Source: Porites lutea (lineage: Eukaryota > Cnidaria > Anthozoa > Scleractinia > Poritidae). Taken from it: 64,000 nt of DNA. Position 1 is the first letter of the stretch; each line of letters opens with the position of its first letter. The position numbers and the translations under genes were made by a program. Below, piece by piece: positions 48,408 to 60,840 of the stretch. The stretch is taken from positions 37,732,059 to 37,796,058 of the forward strand of contig NC_133204.1 of assembly GCF_958299795.1 (NCBI RefSeq). Reading direction: 5' to 3'. Below the pieces are notes generated by a model. That model was not told the DNA's origin and ran no database searches. It worked only from the letters and a program-made list of their open reading frames with translations.

Positions 48408-51400
48408 ATGGCGGGGCTGCCATCAATAATTTTAGTATTTCTCACCTTCCTTAGTGTTTACCTCTATGGGATAAACGGAAGACCAAACAATTTGGAAGAT
48501 GTGTCTGCAGCCGAGAATCGAATAACCTTCGAAGGGAACAACTTCATAAAAAAATCAAAAACAAAAAGTGGCGAGCAGGAAAAAGGTAGGTCTTAAAAAA
48601 AAGGAACTTTGAATACTTCTCTTCCATAGCCTTTTTTGATTTCCATGAGTTTCTCCTTAGCTTTAAAATTAACTAGATCCAATAACAATTATTTCATAGC
48701 CCTGATCACAGAGGTTTTTCCTGTAATGTTGTTTTTAAGCAAAAATCATCACACGCAATAGTTCAATTCCCCTAATTAAACGGATTTTTGAGAAATTCAT
48801 AGTTTCCTTTGACTTATTTAGTTTTGTTGATTATCCGTTTACCTGTTATCTGAGTCTCCTTTCTTTGTTTGTTATTTCAATACGAAGTAAAAAATCGTTC
48901 TATCAACATGCTTATTTTTTGCTTACATCTTTTTGTTGCAACTCAGACGAAAGCAGATCTGCCTTCTATTAGGTGCTAAATTTATTTTGAAGTTTAGACG
49001 AATAGATTCATGGCAAATCAAAGGTAATTCGAAAAAATATTTTTTGTTAACAAATAACACATTCAACTGCTTCATTGAATACACTAGCCACCCGCGATAA
49101 TGTGTCTTCCAAACAAAGATGACAGGTTGGCATTTAGCTGACTGGTTGAGTGGTTCTTTATAATCTGCCTTACGAACTGTCTTTATTGTGAAAGCAACAT
49201 GCATGCTCCATCAAGCGACCTCACATAAAATTTGGTTGATTTCCGACACTTAAATCTCTGCGCGTGCAACTAACTGATGAAGAGAAAACTTTGTCGATAT
49301 GTCCCAAAGGTATTCTAGCTTTGTACTTTAAGCTTCTTTTACAAAGGTTTAAAAGAACAGGGGAGTAATTACTACTGTCAATCTTACGTTGACATTTTAT
49401 CAACGATGCCATTTCCCTGTTAGGAGTATTTAATAAAAAAATAAGACACTTACCTCGTTATATACATATTTCTTTTTGCCAGGCCGGAATTCGCACAGGG
49501 GAAATAAAAAGCAAGTCATTGATGCGTTTCATCTTGGTCCTTACCATCACGGCCATCCTTGGGGCACCATGTCTCATTGGCCTGGGTATCACTGGGGAGG
49601 TGGGCATCATGGCGGGTGGACCGGATACCCAATTCTTGGAGGATGGCATAGATCTCATATCTCTAAAAAGGGAAGTAAACCGTCAGCACACAAGTCAGCT
49701 TTAAAGCGCCAAATGTTGTCTGCGTATGCTTACCCTATGGCTGGGGCAGTCTACCCGTACCTAGGGTTTGCCGCAGTCCCGTTTACCCCCGCACCCTTTG
49801 CCTGGGGATATGGCATGTACCGTTCAAGTATTCCAGAGGTAATATCACAAGGATTTACCAGGTCTTCCGTGAAAGGTCCTACTGCAAACAAAAGATGGTG
49901 GCCCGGATACATGGGAGGATGGGGAGGATGGGGCATAGGAAATTCAGGTTACCCAGGGTGGGGGCCGTTGGGTGACGACATTTGGGGACGTAGTTTTGAT
50001 CTTGCTGACCCTGGTCATGGATGGGGCGTTGACATTGGTGGTACTTACCATCCGTTTCTGCGAGCTGAGATTCCCGGGAGAAACAACGACAAAGAAAATA
50101 AAGCAGACAAGCGTTGGTGGCCTGGATACATGGGTGGCTGGGGAGGATGGGGTTTAGGTAATACTGGTTATCCAGGATGGGGGCCTTTGGGAGCTGATTT
50201 AGCTCATGGGTTCAATCCCTATGGCTATGGTCACGGATTAGGTCACTTCGGGTATGGATATGGATTGGGGCCTTACGGATTTGGTCATGGATTTGGTTTA
50301 GGATATGGTTACAGTCATGGTTTGGGGCTTGGTTACCGTAGGGATACTTCTGGCAAAAAGGGAGCAAAAGCGGAAGAAGGCCCCAAACGGCAATTTATAC
50401 ACGGACCATATGGAGCGCTTGACTACCCGTGGGATGACTATGGATTCGGATTTCCATATGGACCATACGGAAGTTTTGGCTCCCCTTTCCTTGGTCATGG
50501 AGCGTACGTTCCCTATCCAGAAGCACTTTACGGGGGTTATCCTCAGCGGGGCTATGGTGCGTACCCCTTTTTCAACAGTTTCCATATGGGTCACAACTTT
50601 TACAAATCAAACATCCCAAGCAAAGACTCTAAAAAGGTGAGAAAGGAGCGCAAAAAAGAAGAAGGAGCCATAGGACGCCACCTTGTCCATAACTTTCATC
50701 CAGGAAGATATGGATGGGGAGGAGCTTTATATCCTGGTCATGGCTATCACAGCGTCTTTCCTTTACTCGGAGCTTTCACCTACGGCGGTCTCTATGGGGG
50801 TTATTATGGCCCTTATGGACCTCCCCGAGGTGCATTTGGCCCATATCATAGGTCCAAGGTCCCTGATTCACCAGAAAATGCCAATAGTAGACAAGTAGTT
50901 AACTATCACCCTGGCTGCTATGGATGGGGTGGGTGTATGTACCCAGGTTGTGGTTGCATCGGTGGATGGAAATGGCCAGTACCTTGCCACTTCCTCCACC
51001 ACTCTCACCATTGTGTCCCTTGCTGGACGCGTTCTAATTCTCCAAAAGCGCAGAATGTCAAAGAGGAAAAAGGGAAAGTCAGACAGGATATTTTTGGGCC
51101 TGACAGTGATGTTAAGGATCCCACAACAAGTCCTCATTTGGAGGGTGCTGAATTGCTACATCAAGAGATGCAAAGTCTGGCCATGGGATATCCTGGCATT
51201 GAGAAAATACAAACACCTATGGGTGAAAGTAATCCAGCGCCACAGGAATATGCCAATCAAGAAAATGAGAACAACCAAGCACCTGAAGAAACGCCTTCTG
51301 ATGAAACAGCTGGGGAAAATACAGCCCAAGCCACGCCAGAAGTAGCCACTGTAGTCGCTGGGCAGGAGGGTATGGGGGCAACAGAAAATCCAAATGACTT

Positions 51401-53539
51401 GGGATCGATGCTTGGAAGCGTAGAGACTGGTCCGCAGCAACAATCCACAAATGATATTATGTCCAGTTTTAATATGAATCCTTCTGAGGGAGAAATGCAA
51501 GCGGACTCATTTGGCGATACTGGTAAGCTGTCTCTGTGCTAATCGTCACATTCCTTTATAGATTAAAGGCTTTGCACTCTTCGAGCTCCTTCCTGATGAT
51601 TCGCCACTGCTTGGGTTTACGAGTTGAGCAAACAAGCTTTATGGTTTATGAGCTGTTTTTTTTTATCTAGATACCCACTGCGTCCTTTTTATCATTTTTA
51701 ACCTGGCAAGCTGAATATCGGCTATTAATGAATTGCCCTTGCCTTGAGAGTTCTTAATATCTAGAAAAATTTGGTCTCGGAAGAAATATATATTATACTT
51801 TGTCAAATTTTGTCTCAAAGGGGAACAAGGCAAATAACAGTCTTCTTAGTGGCAGTGAATTGTTACAATGGTTTGCTCCTCGTTCGCTACATTCCGTTTT
51901 TATTTTAAAGTCACTTCCATAGTATAACTCGTGTAGCCAGATTTCTTGCTCGTCCCCATTTAGTGGTGTAGATTTTTTTTCGAGTATCAATAAAATATTT
52001 AAAGATCTCCGATATTTACTCTTTCCTTTTAAGGAAATCCCAACGTTCCAAGTATGTATGGCCAAGAAAGTGATGGACAAACCACCGAAGGTGCATCACG
52101 CCGAGCTGATATTCCAAGTATGGACGACAGGGCAGTGATTAAGAAGCAAGCAGTGTCATATCCTTACAATTACTTCTACCCCGGTTACATGATGCCTCAT
52201 AGCGTCACTCCTTATTTGCATTACACGCCAGTCAATTATGTAAGAACTATTTTCATCATTGTCCCTACCCTCAAACCATGGTCTAACTAACTCGGTTGTA
52301 GAGAATCACGACAACTGTTGTATTAGACATTTTGCAAAGTATTTTACCTTTCACATACTAGTTAGCTATTTGCACTATGTCTGAATTTGCTGCACATCAC
52401 CCACCCTTTCAATCAACGACATCGTCGACCTTGGGTCGCAATGAATGGAGCTGCAACTATTTTTTTCACTCTCTTATCATCAATCGGCAGTTTTCTATTT
52501 TCTGCCTGGTTTGGCTGGGGATTCCCTATGCTGTTAAGCTTATTTTCAGAACAACGTCAGAGAGTTACCCATAGCTGCTCCAATTTTTTCGACCATTTCG
52601 TCGTTTATTTCATATTATTTAGGCCTATTTGGGTCATTTGGCTTTCCTACTCTTATCATACCTGTCTGGACGCTTGTAGCTTTCCCCGACCAAGTATCTA
52701 TATCCTTGCGTTCTATTTATCTCCTCCTGTAGGTCGCTGCTCAGCACATGATGACTTATCCAACATCCTATCCCGTGGTGCACCCTTATTCTATGGCAGG
52801 TCCACAACTACTAAATCATCGTTCACATTCAATTCACGTGGGTGCACCTGATGTTAACATCGATGTTCACACGACAAGGGAGCACGTGGCTCGGCACTCA
52901 GAGAAGCAAGTAAGGAAGTACTTGATGTGTATGTTGTCATTTCCAGTGCTTTATTATTACACTAAATTACCTGGCCATTCTATAACACCAATTAAAAATA
53001 GTATCTTCAGGGTTATTCTAAATAGTTGTTCATTATGATCCGTCAAATCAAAACAGAATAAAAAAGGTACATATGCCACGTGAGACCTCTTTTGTCTTTT
53101 TTTTTTTAAATGGCATGTCTCCGTGTTCCTTGTTACTCTTACTGGCCATGATAGCTTCTTCATCTGATAAACAATCCAATAAAACACAAGATTAGCTACC
53201 TTCATCCTGTTAAAAACTCTCCAGAACAGTTCAGTAAATTTGTTCTCTCATTCTTCCTGTGAATACGAATTAAGTTCTTAAGTTCTTAAGGCAGCGTGCC
53301 TGTATTTCTCATGCCGAATAAAATACAGTTGTTTCAGATTTTTTTCTCCTGTTTCTTTTCAGAAAACGAGAAAGCTTAAACAAATGATGGGAGATTTTTC
53401 CAGGAAACTAAAAGGCAAAAACAGCAAGTCGTCAAGAAGAAAGCGGGTGCACAAAAGGCAGATATCTTCCATCGTCTCACCTCCAATCATAAATCGGCCC
53501 ATGGGATTTCCACCTTCACAGCTTAGGTCTCATAATTAA
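48408..53539 (+). CDS. Large secreted Gly/Tyr/Trp/His-rich multi-cleavage precursor, about 925 residues
   Basis: Five plus-strand exons: 48408-48585, 49483-51522, 52034-52239, 52733-52909, 53363-53539 (stop 53537-53539). Junction phases 1, 1, 0, 0 fit the lengths. The leader is MAGLPSIILVFLTFLSVYL. Exon 2 carries aromatic Gly-rich blocks separated by basic sites (LKRQM, NKRWW, DKRWW, PKRQF). Two tandem units, each starting KRWWPGYMGGWGGWG, lie at about 49893 and 50111. A GYGHGLG-type His/Tyr/Gly stretch follows, then a Cys block (GCYGWGGCMYPGCGCIGG, CHFLHHSHHC) and an acidic Gln/Glu/Asn/Met-rich region. The last exons hold Tyr/Pro/His and strongly basic parts (SSRRKRVHKRQI). The Gly/His-rich composition recalls nematocyst spinalin, but I cannot claim homology. 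Likely a structural, possibly cross-linked material. Confidence 0.82.
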
Positions 53540-54937
53540 GATAATTCCTGAGTTAAAAAGACTTACCTAACCTAACTAACTCATAAAATTGGTAATCAGA
53601 TATTAATTGCAAACGTGAATCACAACTAATACTAACTTCAGTAAGATGCATTTTTGAAAAGTGTTTTAACACTCTACTTTAGTCTTGATTAAATTATGAA
53701 GTAATGAATGATTTTCTCAAAAACGACAAAAACGATATAACTATAACATTTAAATGAAGGGAAATACTATATAAATGAAGAGATAAAGCTCGGCTCAAAG
53801 TGACAACAACATACTGAGAGACACAACATTTCAAAGAAGCATTCGAAATCATGTTTGTGTAATTTTGTAAAGAAATGAAATGCTATTAAAATGCCTATAA
53901 GACCGATGCTTTTTGTCGTAAAAGTGTCTTATCAATTAAGTATAGAGGATTGCACGTAAATGTTTTCGATAGGGGCATGATAGTTTGGCATTTTATCATT
54001 CACTGAGGTGCATGTTCAAATTTGAAGCATGACTATATGAGCTATGTTTAGCAGTATTTATATTATACATCTTGCGAGAAAGGAGTGGCTCATGTCATTC
54101 TTAGTCGAAAACATTTACATATATATATTCTCTAGTGTCAGAGACTAAGAGACCTAAATGTTCAAGAACCATCATTCATTTCGTGCAAAGATGCCGCCCC
54201 TGAAAAAACCTACCTTGACCTCCAGAACCGGTGACGAATGCGTCATTCCTCTTCTCGCAATTAATACGCATGCTCTGTTTGAGTCAAATGTTATTAGGAT
54301 GCATTTTAAATTTCAGCAATGTAAACTTGGTATTCTTTTTTGTTAGAAACTTTTAACCGAATTTAATCAACCACATGGATTTCACTTACCTTCCGAATTG
54401 TAATGAGGGAATTTTCAACAATGAAATTGAGATACTTTTGAAACAGTTTCAAGAAATAAATTTCTTACCCTTTCTCTCTTTTTCAAGTCAAAACTGGATT
54501 TAAAGGGGCTATGTTACGGATGCCTAATTCCTTGCGGGGTTAATATTGCCAAAAAATGCGTCTTTATTCACGAATGGACTTGACGTTAGCGAGGAATTTA
54601 CTTGTAGATGACAAAAGCACAGCTTCGCATTAAACAAATATCTCCTCGAAAGCATGACATCAAATTAAACGTTTCCATCAACAAAAATGAATTTTGAAAA
54701 CAAGTTTTCAAAGTCCGTTTTTTTTCTTCAAATTTGTCCATCAGTGCCTTCTTTTGTGTTTGTTGTGTTATTCATAACTTCTTTTATTGTTTTGAGCCGT
54801 TAATTTTAATGTTTTACTCAATTTGGTGGCAGTATATTGTTTGAATTTTGCTAAATTTGGTGACACAGCTCCTTTAACTCAATATTATTTTTTATAAAAT
54901 CATTCTGATCCTGATTCCGGACGTTTTGTGATTGTAG
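53540..54937. other. Spacer; expected 5' exon of the next gene not found
   Basis: No leader exon ending in phase 2 was found for the gene downstream. The frame 54158-54346 has no leader. AT-rich, nothing else seen. Confidence 0.45.
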
Positions 54938-57900
54938 ATACCCGGTTACAAATACTCCAGGCCTCTTGGAACAAAGGTAAGCTGCTTCTACTTCTTTCCC
55001 CTCTTGAAATGAATGATGGTTCTCTTTTTCACCAGTATCTAGCAAACTAGCAAAATTCAGAGCTGTTATTTGAAACAATAACGATGAAACTGAAAATTAC
55101 TCTGAGTTGACATTTTTAGTGCTAATTTCACTGATTATCAGCCCCTAGTTAAAGAATGAGGAACAGCGCGAGGTAAACAAAAAGTACTTTGAACCTCGTT
55201 GCTCTTTTGCTCGTAACCAGATGGGAGCATATCGAGGGTGATTAAGGTTTGAAACTCGTTGAAAAGAAAAAAAGAGTTAGCTTTTCAAGGGATGAAAATG
55301 AAGTAATTAGTATCTCTACTCTACCATTGTTGGTGGAATAGAGATACTAACAAGTGCAATGCCGCTCAATGGTTCAAAATCTACATGTATTCGTTATTTT
55401 ACCAGGTTTTATAAAATAGAATGACGTAACCCAAAGGAGAGACTGAACATGGCCCTTAACCCCCCACCCCACGGCCCCACTCTCCACCACTTATTTTTGG
55501 CAAACTGATGGGGTGTTTATTAATAAGCAAAGAATACTAACACCATATATTTTTTCAGAGATATTAAAGGGAGCGCCACTTGTGTGTTAAAATCGTGAGC
55601 CCTACGATCTTAAAACATCTTAGGAATTATCTCTGATCTAAAGACCCAAAGGTTCTGAAGCGTTAGCTCAAAATGTGTCTTCCTGAGAATTAGGCATCTT
55701 CAAACATGTCCCAAATCCCATATCTCTAACAGTACAACCAAATGTTATGCAAGCATTGGCCTTAGTAAATCGTTTGAGCCACAAGACAACACAGTTCTTG
55801 GTGTGGTCTGGGCATGTTTGAAAGTTCATGTAGGCATAAATAGTTAGTGGGATAAGAATTGAGAAAAAAAAAAAATATTGGCCCCTTCAATCAACTTTGG
55901 CCTTTGCTGGTGTTACCTAAAACGGTGTCTAAAAGACAAAATTATTATCTCTCAGGATGTATTCATTTCCGCAACAATCGCTTGTACAAACACAACCTTT
56001 TGCAATGAATGCCATCGCCCGCTCTGGCCTTCCCTCTGTGCCTTCCCCAGCCTTGGGATCACCTGCAATGGGGATTGCAGCTCTCCGTAATCCTCAGATG
56101 AGGCCTGCATATAATCCTTCTCAGATGGGTTTCTCACGTCAATTGTCGAGCATCACTGGTATTAGTCTGCCGTTATCTGTCCAACCTGGAATGGGCATAG
56201 TAGGTAGGAAATGAGTAAGGAAATGAGAAGACGGCGATCTCAGTAGCAGATTACTGAAATGATTGAATGTTTGACGTATTAACTCGCTAATTTTTACAGC
56301 CAAAATGAGGGTCTGGCGCTGACTTCTGACTTATAATAATTTAATGCTTGGGGAATTGTTGACGCCAGCACACCAATGCAAGGTTGATCAATCTGGCGGT
56401 TCAGGTGGTTTAATGTTGACAAACCTGTGAATGACAAACTATACGTTTGTGCTCCTTTTTCCTTGCACGGAAGGAGTCTTAAAGCTCGATAACACATGAT
56501 GACTAAGAAATAAATGAGTAAGAGGGGAACGAATGAACGTGAATGAGTCATCGAATAATCTTAAAGAACGGTAGACGAATGGATGAAGTTAAGTAGAAAG
56601 GGAAGAAGGAAGAAAAGAAGGAACGAACTAGCGAGAGAGTGAATGGATGGATGAATGAATGAATGAATGAATGGATGATTGATTGATTGATTGATTGATT
56701 GAATGAATGAAAGGATTGATGAATTGATAAAATTAACGAATTACCGAATTAATGACGGCCACGACTTTCCCTTTATTTAGGAATGGCTTCACGAAAGAAA
56801 CGATCTCCGTCACGGAAACTTTCTAAGAAGAGCAAGAAGGCTACAAAGCGTCAATTCCTGGCTGGTTTACCTCAGTCCCCTCAACTAGCGGGATTTCTTC
56901 CGTTTGGTGCAGGTGCTGGTTTACCAACATTTCCCACAATTCCTTCCCCACAGATGGCTTTCGGGTCGACTGCTGGAGCAACTGCGTTTCCGGCCAAGCT
57001 ACCTCAGCCTGGCTTACCAGCTTTGAGAATGGGATCCTTTCCAGGGGAAAATATACCGGGAATAGCACCGTTTAGTGCATTTCCTTCTCTTCCAAGTAAT
57101 CCATTCGTCAAGGAACCTGAAATGCAGAATATGAACTTTTTTAGAAACGCTGCTGGTAGCCAGTGGTCCCCGAGTCCTGCCTTAAGAGGAGGAATGGGAG
57201 GTATAATATCGTCTCTCTATTTAATTATAAAAGTATCATGATATTACCTGTAGGAAGGCCCTTTTTATAAAAAAAAAATGTAAATTGCGGGAGTCATCGC
57301 TTTATAGTAGTAAACTCTAAAAGGGTACTTGAGAGAGGTGGTGACGAGTCTGGACGGTTATGGACCGCCACAGGAGCCCATCATATTGATGGGCTCCTGG
57401 CCACGAAGCCCATCATATATGAATTCTGATGGAGGAGGACTTTGAGGGTCCGTTCTTATTTTCTTTCTTTTGTTCAATGCAAAGCCTGTAAAATTACTTT
57501 TTAGTGTTAGCAATTTGCGTATCTCTCTATTGTCCATCTGGCTAGTAAATCGAGTGACTGAACCTTTGAAGCTAATATGTACACTAAGTAACATATTTAT
57601 ATAAAGTGAAGCAGTCTGTGTAAGATTTGTGGTTATATATCGCGAATGTCCTTAAAAGTACACTACAATTTCGTTCTAGCTTAAACTAAAGTTTAATTGC
57701 GACACTGATAACATTTACTTAGAAACAATGCTGCCCCAACTATATATAAAGGGAAGTTTTTCTGGATCTCTTGAACGTCTATCAAATATCATGAAATCGT
57801 TGATTGACTGATTGACTGATTAATACATTGACTGATTGCTTGATTGACTGATAGATTAATGAATTAATTATTAATTATAACTGTATGAAATTAAAACAAA

Positions 57901-58778
57901 TATCTGTTTTGTTTTGTTTTTTTTCCAGGTGGACTTCTTCAAAGCTTTGATGGAAACTCAAGGCCTTCAGTGCCAGAAATGGGACAAGGTGGTGGTGCAG
58001 AGCCCTTTCAAATGAATGGAATTAACGAAGGTTTGTTTCTCCTTTTTAATCAGCTATTAAATTGTAATGATGGTAATGGTGATGATGAGGAGAAGGATGA
58101 AAGTGAGGATGAGGATGAAAATTAGTTTAATGATGAAGGTGGTGGTGATGGTAGTGGTGGTGGTGGTGGCGGCGATAGTAGTGGGGGTGGTGGTATTGGT
58201 GGTGGGGGTGGTTTTGGTGGCGGTGATGTTTTCCAAAGATAAAAAAAAAACGTTGCTAATGAACGATAACTTTGCTTCCCACAGAGCAGTTAGCTGGTTT
58301 TAATCCATCAAGTATGGCATTTGGAGAACAGCCAAGGCCGTCGCCTATGTTTTCCGAAGAGGGACGCACATCTCAGGGGCAAGGCGGACTGTTCTCAATG
58401 GGGCCCCAAAAAGAGATAGCTTCGTTCTTCGATCAGTTACCTACAGGTGGTGGAATTATTGAATCAAACAATGTAAGCAAATTTCACTGTAAGTGCTCAC
58501 TAACGTCTCCCAACATTTTATGACGTGCGCACGTATGAACGGATTTGCTTGCAACATCAGATGAATGTTATCACGTCGTAAAAATTGATGTCAACATCTG
58601 TGAGACTGACAAAAGGGCCATGCGGATGCTAATGATGAAATAACAGCAATATTTGAGTTTTTCCTCTTTCATGTCTTCCACATTTCCTTTTCAGTTTAAC
58701 ATGCAATCAGGTCTGACAGCATTGAAAAAGTCTTCAGTTCCAACCAAGAAACACCAGAAAGGGAAAAACGTGAAATGA
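54938..58778 (+). CDS. Pro/Met/Gly-rich secreted-type protein with a KRQ site (5' exon not found)
   Basis: Plus-strand exons: 54938-54976 (39 nt), 55956-56203, 56781-57200, 57929-58030, 58285-58472, 58695-58778 (stop 58776-58778). Later junctions are phase 1, 1, 1, 0, with exact length agreement; the join at 55956 is phase 2. Exon 3 starts with a basic stretch (MASRKKRSPSRKLSKKSKK) and ATKRQFLAG, close in style to RRKRVHKRQI in the preceding gene. Low-complexity Pro, Met, Gly, Leu and Phe sequence follows (FLPFGAGAGLPTFPTIPSPQ). The end is basic (KKHQKGKNVK). The same late phase order (1, 0, 0-type) and the KRQ site suggest common origin with the 48.4-53.5 kb gene. A leader exon should lie upstream. 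The 39-nt exon keeps any phase, so its frame rests on the next exon. Confidence 0.72.
56641..56710. repeat. (GAAT)n/(GATT)n tetranucleotide microsatellite
   Basis: GAAT units then GATT units then GAAT again, in an intron. A looser GATT/GACT tract follows at about 57797-57860. Confidence 0.9.
57371..57399. other. Perfect 13-bp hairpin with a 3-nt loop
   Basis: CAGGAGCCCATCA, then TAT, then its exact complement TGATGGGCTCCTG. The half-site AGCCCATCAT occurs again 30 nt later. In an intron; too short for a typical miRNA precursor. Confidence 0.7.
58120..58230. repeat. GGT-rich imperfect simple repeat (intronic)
   Basis: Mostly GGT/GGC triplets between two coding exons. The Val-rich frame across it is a translation artefact. 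Confidence 0.85.
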
Positions 58779-60297
58779 AGAAGATAGCTTGCTCTATAGT
58801 AAGGGGAATTCTATAGCTCTATGGTTACATTTGTAAAAAAAAAAACTTACCGGTAATCGCGGTTTTAGTTCTAGAGTTTAAGCCGGTATGAGTATTACTA
58901 GCTCTTGGGTGTAGTACTAAAGCAAACTCGACCTACAGTAGAATTTTTTTGATTCGCGTCAGACTTTCCAATTCTTTCCGAAATTTTCATCATTTTCATT
59001 CATCGTTTTGACAGCCAACTCAGAAGCCTAAAAATAGCATAACTGCTGCCGCCCCTACCGTCAAATATTGGCATTATTACCAAGGCACGAGAGTAGCTTG
59101 AAAACGAGAAACTAACTGACTCCCTAAGTAAGCTGCGAAGACCGTCTGTCTAGAAGTCAAGAGCCAAGAGAATGCTTGAAATTTATTTTCCACACGGTTC
59201 TTACAGAGAACAGTGATAAGAACTGAGTGAATGCATGAACATGCTATTTTGAATTTCGGCTCCGGTGAGCACTCTTGCATCAGCTGTTGCATAACTTGGC
59301 TTAGGGGGAAAACAACTTTGAAGAAACTGTCCTCCCGTAGCCGTAGAAAATAGTAGAGACCCTGAAGAACTAAATGCACACCCACTTAAAAAATCCTGTG
59401 ATTTTAACACTGATACATGCTAATAATATTCCCCGGATTTTGTTTTACACAGTAGGAAACCTAATCGAGTATTATATACCTTCGTTTCCATTAAAGGAGC
59501 GTGTTTGAAGCGAACATCCAACCTGCTGGCTACAGGAGGAACTGAAGCAATCTCACAAGAATGACAACAAAGTTTGTTCAAATGAAGATATGCGCCCCAA
59601 GGACGGCCAAGTTAAACTAAATCAATTGCTGAGTTAAACTTCCAGACCATAAGAACTACATGAAAAAATAATAAAAGTTTCGATCGATTACAAGCAGAGT
59701 ATATTTACGCGTCTAATTCAAGGCTACCGTTATAAAAGTTTTCAATGAACATAAGAAGCTCCTGACTCGGTTTGAAATTTTTATTTATTTCAATTCTTTT
59801 ATATTAAGAAACTTGAAACTCAAATGAACAGATGTTCTTGTAAGAAAACAATAAAGAATGGTTTCTGTGTATGGACATTCTCAATTAAGTTGTTGTGTTA
59901 AAAATACTTGTAAAAATTTTAAAACAAGTGTTTTCCGTGATTTCCTGTACCTATAGTCTTTAATTCACCGTTGTGCGCCTTCGTGACGTAATACAAATGA
60001 TCTTAAAGAAACCGAACAAAAAGCTGCCGTAATCCCACCTAATAACTAACAATAGTCCTCGCACGAAAAGACGACACAGCTTAGAATAGGTTGTTGTGCT
60101 ATCAACAGCCACTTAATTACATCACTCGCCTCGGCTGGATGACAAATGGTGAGCTTCAAAAACAACTGCTTTTTGCTGTAAGATCACCAAAATGGACGAC
60201 ATTCGTTTGACCATTGAAAATGGACACGCAACAGATCGGACGCATAATGACCAAGTTAGATAGACGTTAGGGATGGTAGACTCCAAAAAAGGAAAAC

Positions 60298-60311
60298 TGA
60301 TGATGATGATA

Positions 60312-60345
<34 letters not shown>

Positions 60346-60362
60346 GGATGATGAAGATCATG
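60298..60362. repeat. (GAT)n microsatellite
   Basis: About 20 GAT units with few interruptions. The poly-Ile frame opposite is its translation. Confidence 0.95.
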
Positions 60363-60699
60363 ATGACATTGAACTCATCCCCAGGACCCCAAGGGTCATC
60401 GGCTGGTCCGTGAGAGGAAGAAACGTTATAAAAGGAAATAACAATCTGAAGCGACATGGAAGACCTTCTCAAAGGCAAGGCCCATTTTCAGCAGCGAGGC
60501 CGATAACTGCAGAATATACAGTATCTTGATATCGTGCGAACTTTATTACAGTGCGCATTGCACCCTAGGCGCCTTAGGAAATGGAATGTCTTGAGAGGGT
60601 TGGCAGAAGGGCGGGCGTAAAAATCTCGGATGTTGAGGAAAAATTAACTTGCTTCCGATCAATTTCTTTCTTGACCAATCAGGTCAATAAATAGAGTTA

Positions 60700-60840
60700 A
60701 ATACCATCAACTGACGTGACACAACTCACTTTGACTCTGAAGATGACTACCGCACGGGTTGTCGAAACGTCAGTCACTGTTAAAAATAACAGTCTTATTC
60801 AGGATTACGTTCATCGGGACGATCATACTCAACCTTCTTA
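60700..60840 (+). mobile_element. Probable Penelope-like retroelement fragment
   Basis: CTCTGAAGATGACTACCGC followed by GTTGTCGAAACGTCAGTC resembles the hammerhead-ribozyme-like core (CTGA...GA, GAAAC, GTC) found in the terminal parts of Penelope-like elements. I also recall this sequence style from repeats of other marine invertebrates. No coding part is present. Family call by motif only. Confidence 0.35.

Noticed and set aside
57371-57399. miRNA precursor
   Set aside because: A 13-bp stem is too short; simple palindrome.
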